A stretch of 64,000 nt of DNA from Streptomyces sp. NBC_00094 (GTDB taxonomy: Bacteria; Actinomycetota; Actinomycetes; Streptomycetales; Streptomycetaceae): the NCBI RefSeq assembly GCF_026343125.1, contig NZ_JAPEMB010000001.1:2542001-2606000 (forward strand), written 5' to 3'. The notes beneath the pieces are model-generated. The model saw only the letters and a program-made list of their open reading frames with translations, did no database searches and had not been told where the DNA came from. Shown piece after piece: positions 8,825 to 19,099 of this stretch (position 1 is the stretch's first letter; each line of letters begins with the position of its first letter). Position numbers and translations under genes: made by a program.

Positions 8825-11800
8825 GTGGTCCGGGGGGACCCCACCTTGTTCGGTCGAATATCGCCTGCGCGCCGTCGCGCGCGGCGAACCGTCATACCCG
8901 CCCTGGGCGCCGCCCTGCTGGTAGGCCTTCTGCCTTCCCAGTCGCTGGCCCTGCCGCCCGACCCGGCGACAGCCGAGACCGGCCGAGAATCCCTCGAAGA
9001 GGTCGAGCCACTCGCGCTCGAAGAGGTCGAGACGGACACTCCCGCCGACGGCGTGGTGTTCGAGAAGAACCTCGACACGCTGAAGGTCGATGTCCCTGCC
9101 GACCTTCAGCAGGCCCCCGCCGGAACCACGACAATCCCGCCGGCGAACACAGGCACCGTGTCCTTCGGATCCGGCCTCAGCGCGGCTCTGATGACCGAGA
9201 CGACAGCCGAGGCCACGAGCCCCCCGGTGCAGGTTCCCAATGTCCCGGTCAAGCTCGGCCAGGCCGTTGACCAGCCCATGCCCACCGGAACCTGGGCGAC
9301 CACGGTCGTGAACCGCACCGCGGAGATCAGCGCTGTGGACCGCGCGCTGGCCGTCGGCACCATCGTGACGGTCGAGGCACCCGTCAATGCCTCCGTACCC
9401 ATTTCGGTCCAGCTCGACTACAGCAAGTTCGAGATCCTCCACGGCGCAGACTGGGCCTCGCGTCTGCGTCTTGTCCAGTTCCCCGAGTGCTACCTCACGA
9501 CTCCGCTCGAAGAGGCCTGCCAGGCGTACGAGGAACTGGAGTCGACCAACGACCCCGGCACCAACTCAGTCACCGCGACCGTCGATACGGCCGCGGACGG
9601 CACCATGACGCCCGCCCTGTTCACCGGCGAAGTCCCCCAGTCCGGCAACGGCGTGATGCAGGCGTCCTACACCACAGCCACCGCTGCTGCGGCAGGCGGC
9701 GACAAGGCCGTCATCGGCGCCGTGGACTCCGGAACCGGCCCCGGCGGCTCCTTCAAGGCCACCCCCCTGGCCTCCAGCGGCTCGTGGTCCGCAGGCGGCT
9801 CCTCCGGCGCGTTCACCTGGAACTACCCCCTCACTCTTCCGCCCGCACCGGCGGGCCCCACGCCGAACGTGACGCTGTCCTACAACTCGCAGACCGTCGA
9901 CGGAAAGACGGCGGTCTCCTCCCCCCAGGCCTCTTGGATCGGAGAAGGCTGGGACTACAACCCCGGCCACATCGAGCGCCGCTACCGAAGCTGCAAGGAC
10001 GACACCCACGCCCTCACGGCCGGCACGCCCAACAACACGGCCAAGGCCGACAAGACCGGCGACCTGTGCTGGGTGTCGTACAACGCGGTCATGTCGCTTG
10101 GGGGCAGTACCACTCAACTCGTACGCGACGCCCCCGCGAACAGCAACGCCGAGACGGACGTCGAGACCTACCGCCCTCAGCGTGACGACGGCACCCGCGT
10201 CGAGCGTCACACCGGCGGCACCAACGACGACAACAACGGCGAGTACTGGGTCGTCACCACCAAGGACGGCACCAAGTACCACTTCGGCCTCAACAAGGTC
10301 GGCGGCGGCCACGCCCACACTAACTCCGTCTCCACCGTCCCCGTCTTCGGCAACCACCCTGGCGAGCCGTGCCACGAAACCGCCTTCGCCGACTCCCGAT
10401 GCGGCACGGATCCAGACACCAATAAGCCCAGGCAGCAGGCCTGGCGCTGGGGCCTCGACAAGGTCGAGGACGTCCACGGCAACGTGATGATCGTCAACTG
10501 GGCGCAGGAGACGAATCACTACGCAGTCCGCGCGAAGCGCAACACGCCCGAACAGTACGACCGCTTCGCCTATCCCACGAGCATCGAGTACGGGATGCGT
10601 TCGGGCGACCTGACCAAGCCGTCCGCGAAGATCGAGTTCGGTGCTGCAGAGCGCTGCCTGAAGTCCACGACCGCCTGCGACCCCGCCAACTTCGCCAAGA
10701 CCAACGACCCGGGCGCCTACCGCGCCTGGTGGGACACTCCCGGCTCGCTGAACTGCAAGTCAACTTCGAAGCTCTGCCCCTCCTTCCCTTCGTTCTGGAC
10801 CCAGAAGCGTCTGGACACGGTGACCACGAAGGCGGCCCGCCCCGGCTACAGCGAGGGCAAGGTCGACACCTACACACTCCACCAGTCCTTCCCCGAAGAC
10901 TGGTACGACACCTCACCGGGCCTCTGGCTCAACTCCATCACCCGCACCGGCTTCAGCCCTGGTGACACCACCGGGACCCTCCAGTCCAAGGACGGCGTCA
11001 GCTTCGGCCACTACACCGTCGGATCCGGCCCCATCGTCCCCTTGCGCGGCCGACTCAAGGACAAGCAGCTCCCCAGCCTCGTCCCCGCCAACGCCGGCGA
11101 CAAGACACCCGGCTTCACCCGCCCGCGCATCGGCACCATCGCCACCGAGGCCGGCGCCGACATCGAGGTCGAGTACGACGGAGGCTGCGCAGTCCAGCCA
11201 GCCACCGACAAGGGCAAAGCCAACCCCTACTGCTATCCCGTGCACTGGTCCCCCGATGGCGAAGAGAAGACCCCTCCCAAGGCCTGGTTCAACAAGTACG
11301 TCGTCGACTCGGTCACCGAGACCGACAAGGTAGCCAGCCTCTTCGCCGACCCCATCATCACGGACTACCACTACTACGGCCCCGCCTGGGCCAAGAGCGA
11401 CGACGAGTTCCTCCGCCCCAACCTGCGCACCTACAGCGACTGGCGAGGCAACCGCCGAGTAACGGTCACCAAGGGCAACAGGACGAGCTCCGGGACGCAG
11501 ACCCAGTCGCGGTCCATATCCTTCTACTTCCAGGGCATCGGCGGAGCGGTCAAGGACTCCATCGACGGCACGACGCTCGCCGCTGATGACGCCCCGCAAT
11601 ACGCCGGCATGACCGCCGAGACCCTCACCTTCCTGAACTACGATCAATCCCGTACCTACCTCGACAACGACGCCGCGACAAAGCCTGCGTTCGAGACACG
11701 GACGCGAAGCTTCCCCGACGTACCCGTGGAAACCGCTTCTCGACCCCGTGAGGCCGAAGGCGGCACCGCCCTCACCGCGCTGGTCGCCCACCGCACCGAG

Positions 11801-14800
11801 ATCAAGAAGTCGGAATCCATCCAGTCCGTCAGCGACACCTGGCGGGCCGTACGGACCACGACCCTGGAACGCGACGGCACCTACGGTCTCCCCACCAAGG
11901 TCGAGACCGCCGTCGTCGATCCGAAGGTCACCGGCGGTGAGACGCTGTCTGAACAGACCTGCGCCACCACCGAGTACGTCCACAACGCCGCGAGCACGGT
12001 ATGGCTGATCGGGCTGCCTAAGTCCACCCGCTCCACCGCGACAGCATGCGCGGACCAGGCGACAGCCGATCCCGCCACCGAACTCAAGGGCTCGGTCGAG
12101 TTCACCTACGACAACGGTGGAACCCTCACCAAGGGCATGCCCACCTCCGTATCCGAGATCGACGGAACCGGCACCTCGCACTCGGTCACCACCACCACGA
12201 CCTACGACCCCCTCGGCCGCATCCGAACCGTGACCAAGCCAGGATCGGGCACGGCCGGGGCAACCGAGACCACCGAGACGCAGTACACCCCCGGTGACCT
12301 GGGTGGTCCGGTCACCTCTGTGAAGACGATCAACGCCGCGAAGCACGCGACCACCACAACCTACGATCCAGGCCGCGCTCTGCCGCTCACGGTCACCGAC
12401 CCCAACGGCCGTGTTACCCGGACCGAGTACGACGCGCTCGGCCGCCTGATCAAGGGCTGGTCCGCCTCCCGTTCCTCCGGAAGCCAGACCCCGAACGTCG
12501 AGATCGCCTACCAAACGGCAAGCGCCACTCCCAGCCAGAACACCCGCCCCGCGGCAGTCACCGTCAAGACCCTCAAGGACGACGGCTCCTACGCTCGTCA
12601 GGTCACGCTCTACGACGGCCTGATGCGCCAGGTCCAGACCCAGTCCGAGGCCCACGGCCCGGGCCGTGTCGTCACCGACACCAAATACAACGACCACGGG
12701 CTGGTCAAGGTGCAGACCGGCGGCTACCTCGCCAAGGGCGAACCGATCACCGAACTGTTCCAGGTCACGACACCCACCCTGGTCCAGAACTCGGTCAGGA
12801 CCAACTACGACGGCCTGGGACGCCCCGTCCGGCAGACGCCGTACCACGGGAAGAACGCTCAGGCCGCGACGACCACCGAATACCTTCCCGACGCCAGCGT
12901 CAAGGTGAACCCGGCGGGCTCTACTACCCCCACGACCAGCACCGTCACCGATGCCCTCGGCCGCGTCACCCAGATCGAGTACTTCACCGGGCTCACGCCC
13001 AGCACCGCTACGAACGTACGCAAGACCACCTACGGGTACGACAAGCGCGGCAACCGCAACAGGGTCTCCGACCCTGCCGGCAACGCTTGGACCTACACCT
13101 ACGACACACGGGGCCGACTGACCTCCTCCACCGACCCCGACACCGGCACCACCACCACGCAGTACGACGCCGCAGACCGTCCCAAGGCCGTCACCGACGC
13201 ACTGGGGCAGTCGACCTACACGGCGTACGACGTACTGGGCCGTGTCACCGCGGTACGTGAGGGCTCGGCGACCGCCACGCCGGTGAAGGAGTTCACGTAC
13301 GACAAGGCCGGCGCGCTCGGCCTGCTGGAGGAGTCCAAGCGGCACACCACCGACGGTGACTACATCAACCGAGTCACCAGTGTCGACACCGAATACCGGC
13401 CCACCAGCCGCCAAACGGTCATCCCCGTCAACGCGAAGACCACGGGCCTGTCCGGCACGTACACGTACTCCTACACCTACACCCCCACCGGAAAGCCCCT
13501 GTCGGTCACGCTCCCCGCGAAGGGCGGCCTGGCCAGCGAGAAGGTCATCACCCGCTACAACGAGGACGGCCTGCCCGAGTCCACCTCCGGACTCAGCTGG
13601 TACACCACCGACGCCACCTACTCTCCCTACGGCGAAGTACTACGCACCGTCTCCAGCGCCCAGCCGTACCGGGTCTGGACGACCAACTTCATCGACGAGC
13701 ACACCGGCCGGCTCCAGCGCACCGTCACCGACCGGGAAACCGCCGGACCGCACCGGATCTCGGACGCACGCTACGCCTACGACACCTCGGGCATGATCAC
13801 CGCAAGCGCCCGATCGATCGCCGAAGCATCCGGTACCACCTGGGACAACCAGTGCTTCACCTACGACGCCATGGGCGAACTGGTCAACGCCTGGACCTCC
13901 TCCATCGCACCGCCAGCCCTCACCCAAACGGAAACGGGCGGCAAGGGCTGCAAGTCCGCCTCGGGCGCAACCTGGGGCCACCGCCCCGACGGCGCCCCCT
14001 CCAGCGGCCCCGTCGCCGACGCCCTCCACCAGGCCCCCAAGGACGCCAACGGTCAGCCCACCGCGGCACCCGCTGGCCTCTCCGACACGGCCCCCTACAC
14101 CGGCACCGTCGCCACCGGCACGACCGCCTACCACCAGTCCTTCACCTTCGACTGGCTCGGCAACCGCGCCACCATGACCGACAACACCCCGGCTGGCAAC
14201 ACCAGCTACACCTACAAATACAGCGCCACCCAGCCGCACACACTGCTCTCCGCCGAGAGCAACACCGCTGACAAGAGCAGCACCTACACCTACAACCCGA
14301 CCGGCACGACCAACACCCGCGACCTCCCCGGCACCACCCCGACCCAGACCCTGCAGTGGACGAACGAGCAGAAGCTCGAGTCGAACACCGCCGGCACCGT
14401 CAAGACCACCTACGTCTACGACGCCGACGGCAACCGCATCCTGGAGAACTCGCCCACAGGCAGCACCCTCTACCTCGGCGAAACCGAACTCACCACTGAC
14501 TCGGTCGGCCTGATCACCCGCGCCTCCCGCTCCTACGGCCAGGCCGGCGCACCCACCGTCGTACGCACCACCACAAACGGCGCCACCACCGGCCACAAAC
14601 TCACCGTCCTGATCACCGACCACCTCGGCACCGCCAACACCTCAGTCGAAGTCGCCCTTGGCCAGCCCGTCACCCGCCGCGCCTTCAAGCCCTACGGCGA
14701 GTCCCGCGGCACCAAGCCCGCCGACTGGCCCAACAAGCGCAGCTACCTCGGCGTCGGCATCGACGACAAGGCAACCCTGCTCACCCACATCGGCGCCCGC

Positions 14801-16150
14801 GAATACGACCAGAACATTGGCCGCTTCATCTCCGCCGACCCCATCATCGACTTTGTCGACCCGCTCCAGATGAACGGGTACGCCTATGCCAACAACAGTC
14901 CTATATCACACAGCGACCCCACCGGACTCTTCCTGGATGACTTCCTAGACAGTGCTAAGAATGCCGTCAAGGGTGCAATTCACGGAACAATCGACTGGGC
15001 CTCGGAAACAGCCGAGGGATGGAACATACTGACGGGCGACACTCAAGAGGCCGCCAAGATCAGAAACGATCGCGAGAACCCAGGCCCCGGCAACCCGCTC
15101 ACCATCACAAAGAATCTTTTCGGTGAACCCGCCCCTTCCTCCCGGGCCTATCATGCATCGTATTGGCTCACGCAGTTCATGATGCCGATCCTGCCCAGCG
15201 CCGGGACTGCCGTCAGCGCAGCAGGAAAGGGAGCAGCAAAGATCCCTTCTGTCATCAAATCCGTCACCGGAAAGATCAGCTCAGCCTTCAGCAGGGGCGC
15301 CAAATCGACCTTCACTAACGCGAAACAATGCTTCCTCGCCGGCACTAAGGTCCTGATGGCCAACGGTGCAGAAAAGAACATCGAGGACATCAGGGTCGGC
15401 GACAAGGTCCTGGCTGCGGATCCCGGGACAGGAAAGTCCGGCACTCATGTGGTCACCGCACTGATCTCCACGAAGGGGATCAAAAAGCTTCACGAACTCA
15501 GCATCAAAACCGCCGATGGAGTGAAGAAGCTTACCGCCACCGCTGAGCACCCCTTCTGGGTCCCCACAGTGAAGCAATGGATTAACGCCGAAGCCCTCAA
15601 AGCCGGAACGGTACTGGCGACGGCAGATGGAAGCCTGGCTCAAGTAGTCGGAAATCGCGCATACACAGAGAATGTACGTACATACAACTTCACTGTGGCC
15701 GATCTGCACACGTACTACGTACTCGCAGGCTCAACTCCCGTACTGGTGCACAACGCGTGCGGGGATCCCATGACTTCGGGAATCCCCACCAGGGCGCCCG
15801 CCGCTGTCGGTAACGGCACGCCGGTTAGCGCGGACTATAGAAGCAACTTCTTCGCCGCAAACCCCGGCGTCGTGGAATCTGACGGATACTGGGTTCACCA
15901 CGCAGTGGAACGACAAGCACTCAAGAGATATCCAGGACTATTCAGCGTCGACGAACTGAATTCCGCCGAGAACCTGCGAGGAATCCCCAGCAGCGTCAAC
16001 AGCGACCTCCACTTGAGTCGAATAAGAATCCTGTGGAACGGTTTCTACAAAACGCACCCCAAGGGCACAACCAGCAGGCAAGATGTACTAGATTACGCAA
16101 CCTTCATCGATGACTTCTTCGGTGGAGAGTTCGAACCAAGAATTCGCTGA
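8825..16150 (+). CDS. RHS-repeat polymorphic toxin with HINT domain and HNH-like nuclease tip
   Basis: 2441 residues. An Arg-rich N-terminus and hydrophobic stretch (about 20-40) form a signal peptide. An SpvB/TcaC-like segment follows (about 330-390), then many YD/RHS repeats (GRxTxxxYD type) from about 1090 to 1990. The RHS core closes with the family motif IGRFISADP near 1998. A HINT self-processing domain spans about C2169 to N2310, from CFLAGT to VLVHN. The last 131 residues carry WVHHAVERQ (H2358, H2359), ENLRGIP and SDLHLSRIR, a His-His/Asn/His pattern like HNH/EndoVII-fold toxin nucleases. Family knowledge says the RHS shell encloses the toxin and HINT releases it. The start at 8825 lacks a good ribosome site; TTG at 8846, with GGGGGA upstream, may be the true start. 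A SUKH immunity gene follows. Confidence 0.9.
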   Translation: MVRGDPTLFGRISPARRRARRTVIPALGAALLVGLLPSQSLALPPDPATAETGRESLEEVEPLALEEVETDTPADGVVFEKNLDTLKVDVPADLQQAPAGTTTIPPANTGTVSFGSGLSAALMTETTAEATSPPVQVPNVPVKLGQAVDQPMPTGTWATTVVNRTAEISAVDRALAVGTIVTVEAPVNASVPISVQLDYSKFEILHGADWASRLRLVQFPECYLTTPLEEACQAYEELESTNDPGTNSVTATVDTAADGTMTPALFTGEVPQSGNGVMQASYTTATAAAAGGDKAVIGAVDSGTGPGGSFKATPLASSGSWSAGGSSGAFTWNYPLTLPPAPAGPTPNVTLSYNSQTVDGKTAVSSPQASWIGEGWDYNPGHIERRYRSCKDDTHALTAGTPNNTAKADKTGDLCWVSYNAVMSLGGSTTQLVRDAPANSNAETDVETYRPQRDDGTRVERHTGGTNDDNNGEYWVVTTKDGTKYHFGLNKVGGGHAHTNSVSTVPVFGNHPGEPCHETAFADSRCGTDPDTNKPRQQAWRWGLDKVEDVHGNVMIVNWAQETNHYAVRAKRNTPEQYDRFAYPTSIEYGMRSGDLTKPSAKIEFGAAERCLKSTTACDPANFAKTNDPGAYRAWWDTPGSLNCKSTSKLCPSFPSFWTQKRLDTVTTKAARPGYSEGKVDTYTLHQSFPEDWYDTSPGLWLNSITRTGFSPGDTTGTLQSKDGVSFGHYTVGSGPIVPLRGRLKDKQLPSLVPANAGDKTPGFTRPRIGTIATEAGADIEVEYDGGCAVQPATDKGKANPYCYPVHWSPDGEEKTPPKAWFNKYVVDSVTETDKVASLFADPIITDYHYYGPAWAKSDDEFLRPNLRTYSDWRGNRRVTVTKGNRTSSGTQTQSRSISFYFQGIGGAVKDSIDGTTLAADDAPQYAGMTAETLTFLNYDQSRTYLDNDAATKPAFETRTRSFPDVPVETASRPREAEGGTALTALVAHRTEIKKSESIQSVSDTWRAVRTTTLERDGTYGLPTKVETAVVDPKVTGGETLSEQTCATTEYVHNAASTVWLIGLPKSTRSTATACADQATADPATELKGSVEFTYDNGGTLTKGMPTSVSEIDGTGTSHSVTTTTTYDPLGRIRTVTKPGSGTAGATETTETQYTPGDLGGPVTSVKTINAAKHATTTTYDPGRALPLTVTDPNGRVTRTEYDALGRLIKGWSASRSSGSQTPNVEIAYQTASATPSQNTRPAAVTVKTLKDDGSYARQVTLYDGLMRQVQTQSEAHGPGRVVTDTKYNDHGLVKVQTGGYLAKGEPITELFQVTTPTLVQNSVRTNYDGLGRPVRQTPYHGKNAQAATTTEYLPDASVKVNPAGSTTPTTSTVTDALGRVTQIEYFTGLTPSTATNVRKTTYGYDKRGNRNRVSDPAGNAWTYTYDTRGRLTSSTDPDTGTTTTQYDAADRPKAVTDALGQSTYTAYDVLGRVTAVREGSATATPVKEFTYDKAGALGLLEESKRHTTDGDYINRVTSVDTEYRPTSRQTVIPVNAKTTGLSGTYTYSYTYTPTGKPLSVTLPAKGGLASEKVITRYNEDGLPESTSGLSWYTTDATYSPYGEVLRTVSSAQPYRVWTTNFIDEHTGRLQRTVTDRETAGPHRISDARYAYDTSGMITASARSIAEASGTTWDNQCFTYDAMGELVNAWTSSIAPPALTQTETGGKGCKSASGATWGHRPDGAPSSGPVADALHQAPKDANGQPTAAPAGLSDTAPYTGTVATGTTAYHQSFTFDWLGNRATMTDNTPAGNTSYTYKYSATQPHTLLSAESNTADKSSTYTYNPTGTTNTRDLPGTTPTQTLQWTNEQKLESNTAGTVKTTYVYDADGNRILENSPTGSTLYLGETELTTDSVGLITRASRSYGQAGAPTVVRTTTNGATTGHKLTVLITDHLGTANTSVEVALGQPVTRRAFKPYGESRGTKPADWPNKRSYLGVGIDDKATLLTHIGAREYDQNIGRFISADPIIDFVDPLQMNGYAYANNSPISHSDPTGLFLDDFLDSAKNAVKGAIHGTIDWASETAEGWNILTGDTQEAAKIRNDRENPGPGNPLTITKNLFGEPAPSSRAYHASYWLTQFMMPILPSAGTAVSAAGKGAAKIPSVIKSVTGKISSAFSRGAKSTFTNAKQCFLAGTKVLMANGAEKNIEDIRVGDKVLAADPGTGKSGTHVVTALISTKGIKKLHELSIKTADGVKKLTATAEHPFWVPTVKQWINAEALKAGTVLATADGSLAQVVGNRAYTENVRTYNFTVADLHTYYVLAGSTPVLVHNACGDPMTSGIPTRAPAAVGNGTPVSADYRSNFFAANPGVVESDGYWVHHAVERQALKRYPGLFSVDELNSAENLRGIPSSVNSDLHLSRIRILWNGFYKTHPKGTTSRQDVLDYATFIDDFFGGEFEPRIR

Positions 16151-16180
16151 TCATCACCGACACTTGAATCACTGGGTTTA

Positions 16181-16225
16181 CAGCGCCCGATCCTTTCGTC
16201 GCATTCGCGAGAGGATCGGGTGCTG
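16181..16225 (+). promoter_or_regulatory. Hairpin plus TATAAT between toxin and immunity genes
   Basis: Arms 16181-16194 and 16212-16225 pair over 14 nt with one mismatch (a G-T wobble) around a 17-nt loop, 30 nt after the toxin stop. TATAAT follows at 16226-16231, about 38 nt upstream of the immunity start. This could attenuate toxin mRNA while giving the immunity gene its own promoter. The structure is seen; the role is inferred. Confidence 0.5.
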
Positions 16226-16268
16226 TATAATTTCAGACATCCAGAAAGATCAAGTGGAAGAGAAACCC

Positions 16269-16709
16269 ATGTGGAGAGAGCTGACCACCGGAATCTACGA
16301 TGGTGTCGGCTTCAGGGAGCCAGTCACTTCGGCAGAATTCGATCGAGCCGAACAACTACTTGAAGAGTCCATTCCAGTGGAACTCAAAGAGCTCCTGAGC
16401 GAAACCGATGGAATTACTGGTCACACTGGCACGAATGTTGTTTGGCCACTCGAAAGAATCATTAAGGACAATCAGAAGTTTCGCCGCGACCGCTCCTTCG
16501 CCGATCTCTACATGCCTTTCGATCCACTCCTCTTCTTCGGCGACAATGGCGGCGGCGACCATTTCGCTTTCGTAATGCAGCCAGTAAAGCCGGACATCTT
16601 CGTGTGGCAGCACGAGAGTGATAGTCGCAAGTGGGTCGCAAGCGACCTCCAGGACTATCTGGAGCGCTGCCTTGTCCAGGGCGGCGACGACTGGTACGAA
16701 AACTATTGA
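16269..16709 (+). CDS. SMI1/KNR4 (SUKH) family immunity protein
   Basis: 146 residues, cytoplasmic, with no signal peptide. The SUKH fold is suggested by the early FDRAEQLLEESIP helix and by FFGDNGGGDHFAF (about 89-101), which matches the conserved FG-x-GGGG-x-FAF turn of SMI1/KNR4 proteins. ATG at 16269 is chosen because a GGAAGAG ribosome site sits 8 nt upstream. The gene lies 118 nt after a polymorphic toxin, the usual place for its immunity protein, so it probably binds and neutralises the RHS nuclease tip. Its composition is visibly more AT-rich than the flanking DNA, like the toxin tip, consistent with the pair moving as a cassette. Confidence 0.82.
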   Translation: MWRELTTGIYDGVGFREPVTSAEFDRAEQLLEESIPVELKELLSETDGITGHTGTNVVWPLERIIKDNQKFRRDRSFADLYMPFDPLLFFGDNGGGDHFAFVMQPVKPDIFVWQHESDSRKWVASDLQDYLERCLVQGGDDWYENY

Positions 16710-16874
16710 TCGAGTACATGAATCAACGTTGAGTCGCCCACAAGTCCTCGACTATCAGCTGCCGTGAAGGCGACGGAGTGAAACAATCTGAACCCTTTCG
16801 CGCATGGTCTCGATCTGTCGGGCCGTGGAGCGGCGCTGAGGGCGTCGGGGGTTCCGTACGGCGATCCCGGTGAA

Positions 16875-17568
16875 TTGTGGGGAAGTCAGCGGACGACGGA
16901 CATGGCCCACGGTGGACGCTCACGTTTAGGCCAGGCCTGGTCGCCGGTGGAGTGGGAGTCGTTCTTCGTCGGTCTCGGCGGGATCCCCTTCGAGTCGACA
17001 CTCAGGCTGCCGCGGCTCGGTGCAGACGCATACCCCGGGCGCCCCTGCCCCAACGTCGCTGCCGAGCGGGACGTCGAGGCCCTCGGCTGGGTGCGGCTCA
17101 TGGTCGACCGATTCTCGGAGGAATTCTTTGCCCCGGATCACTCGTCCGACGTCCAGCGGCATCGACCGCTTTCCTGCACCGCCGGCTGAAGAGAGCAGGG
17201 CAGACGTGTCTATTCGGATGCCTGACCGACGACGTCGAGACGACGACACAGCGGACCGCCCTGGAAGCAGAGCTGGGACTGTTCCAGGACGGGACGTTCG
17301 CGGAGCTCGACACCACGCTGCGTGGCTACTCGTGGATCACCTCGGAAGCTCTGCAGCGCTACGCGCCTCAGGAGCGTTCGCGACGGTCACGGAGTTGGCC
17401 GACGGCGGCTTGGTGCTGCGGGCGACCGATGACTTCCGCGACTACACGCCCGACCGGATCGCCATGGTCCACGGAAAGCTGCAAAAGGTGCTCTTCTCCG
17501 GCGAGCCGGTGGGCAGACTCTCCGAAATGACCCCCCGACTGGTCTTCGAAAGCCCTGAAGCCCGGTAG
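16875..17568 (+). pseudogene. Frameshifted hypothetical gene
   Basis: Three partial reading frames line up end to end: 16875-17189 (ending in RFSEEFFAPDHSS and a stop), an internal stretch near 17225-17370 (with QRTALEAELGLFQDG), and 17370-17568 (with ATVTELADGGLVLRATDDF). Each has Streptomyces-like codon use, but stops and frame changes separate them, so the gene appears broken by at least two frameshifts. The family is not recognised. Its position right after a toxin-immunity pair suggests it may once have been another immunity or toxin-tip remnant; that is a guess. Confidence 0.5.
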
Positions 17569-17813
17569 GGGCATATCAGGACCGACAGGGCGTCCTTGCT
17601 GGCCGCATCGATGGACGGTTCTCTCTTTCCTGCCGTCCGTGCCTCCTCAACCTCGTCGGCGCCGGGCCAGGCCGGTCAGGGGACGACCAGGGAGGCGGGC
17701 GGACCACCGGCACGATATCCGATCGTGGCACAGCACGGGCATCTGGCGAACCTCCAGGCAGTACTGACCGGTTCCGGGCTTCATGAGCCCCTTCGATCTT
17801 CGGGGACCACACC

Positions 17814-18224
17814 TTGTACGCCACCTGTGCCGCCGCCGGAGCCATCACCCTGGTCGTGCTCACCGAAGCGGGCCAGGCGCTCTTCGCCACCGTCGCGGCC
17901 CCGCTCGTCAGCGCCGCCTTCTGCCTCGCCACCCGGCACCGCCGCTGGCAGATGCCCCAGGGACGCGAGTGGGGCCTGACCCCGCGTCCGCCCGCCGGCA
18001 CCCCGGCACGCGACCCCCAGGCCGGAAGAAGGACAGAGCCTGGCCGCGCCGAGGCAGGAACGGGGCACTGCGCACTCCCAGTACATCCGTCGATCCCGGT
18101 ACAGAACGGCGATCGGTCCAGCACGAGTTCGACCTCACCGCCTTCGCCAGCGGAGTTAACGACCGGCTACGCCGGTGCTCGCATCCAAGGATCTCTGGGG
18201 GTGGCGACCAGAGCGCAGATATTC
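17814..18224 (+). CDS. Possible small membrane protein or remnant
   Basis: A TTG-initiated frame whose first 50 residues contain a plausible hydrophobic segment (GAITLVVLTEAGQALFAT) followed by a basic RHRR stretch. It resembles small membrane proteins found on actinomycete integrative elements. The downstream part is low-complexity and the frame runs on into the copy 2 repeat without a natural end, so the end given here is arbitrary and the gene is probably truncated. No ribosome site is obvious. Bases 17569-17813 contain nothing I can identify. Confidence 0.25.
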
Positions 18225-18228
18225 GGCG

Positions 18229-18845
18229 CACTGTGTGGTGTGTCACACGTAGGAGCCGTGGGATCGCCATGGGATCATCGTCGTGACCTCCAGAACCGGC
18301 TCCACCTAAAACCCCAGGTCAAAAAGCCAGGGGCCCGGCGAGACGGGCCGGGGATGCCCGTTTCGCCTCACCGATGAGAGGCGATCGCTGCACGCGAGAA
18401 CACCCCTCCAGGGGCGTTTCCGCAGGTCAGAACGTTTTTCTTCGGTGGGGCGGGTGGGACTCGAACCCATTTCGGTGACGCGTCTCACCTGCGACGATGC
18501 AAAAGGGCCGGACATTTCTATCCGTTTCCATCCGGCTGTATCCCCCTCGATCCTGCTCGATCGAGGGACCGTGCAGCGTTCGCTGCACCGCTTCCTCTGC
18601 GCCCCGGCACTTCTAGCGCACCCGCGGAGCTTGGGAAGACTGTACCCAGCAGCACCCCCGGATCACTGCCCAGGTTGCACGAGCTCCCCCACGCTCTGGC
18701 CTACGCTCGCCCCCGTGAGCAGTTACGTTGCGTAGTGCCACGGCCGTGGGCTCGGGCGTCCACCCGTTGGCGATGAGGGCGCCCTTGCCCCCGCTGTCTG
18801 CTGCGGAGCGACCGGGTCGAAGGCCGTACATTCACGGACCCCTCC
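18229..18845. repeat. tRNA-end repeat, copy 2 (putative att site and flanks)
   Basis: The 26-nt core at 18444-18469 is identical to copies 1 and 3. The left flank matches copy 3: a GTGTCACAC palindrome at 18241, two GTGGGATC/ATGGGATC motifs 11 nt apart (18258-18265 and 18269-18276), the phrase CACCTAAAACCCCAGGTCA, and a hairpin (18394-18423). The right flank (18470-18845) matches copy 1. Thus it has a left half like copy 3 and a right half like copy 1, as expected for a junction between two tandemly integrated related elements. Bases 18846-19099 show nothing recognisable. Confidence 0.78.
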
Positions 18846-19099
18846 GCGCGCCTGCCCGAGCTGCTCGGCAGATCCTCGCCGGCCCCGGCGAGGCCACCCT
18901 GGCCGCCGCTCTCATCGACAGCACAGGCCCGCCCCAGGCGGCCAGAGGACCCGTCCCTCCACCGGTCCCCGCAGGGTTGGCCGTGGGGACACCCTTCCCG
19001 GGTGCCCGGTCGGCCGTCCCCCGCATGCCGATCCGCCGCGACGGTGGTTGAGTCGAGGGGATCCGTATCGGTCGGACGGCCTGGGAGGGGTGAAGAGGC

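Noticed and set aside
10913..13414. 833-codon minus-strand frame inside the RHS gene
   Set aside because: GC-bias shadow; Gly/Val/Arg-rich with no recognised fold and overlaps conserved RHS repeats fully.
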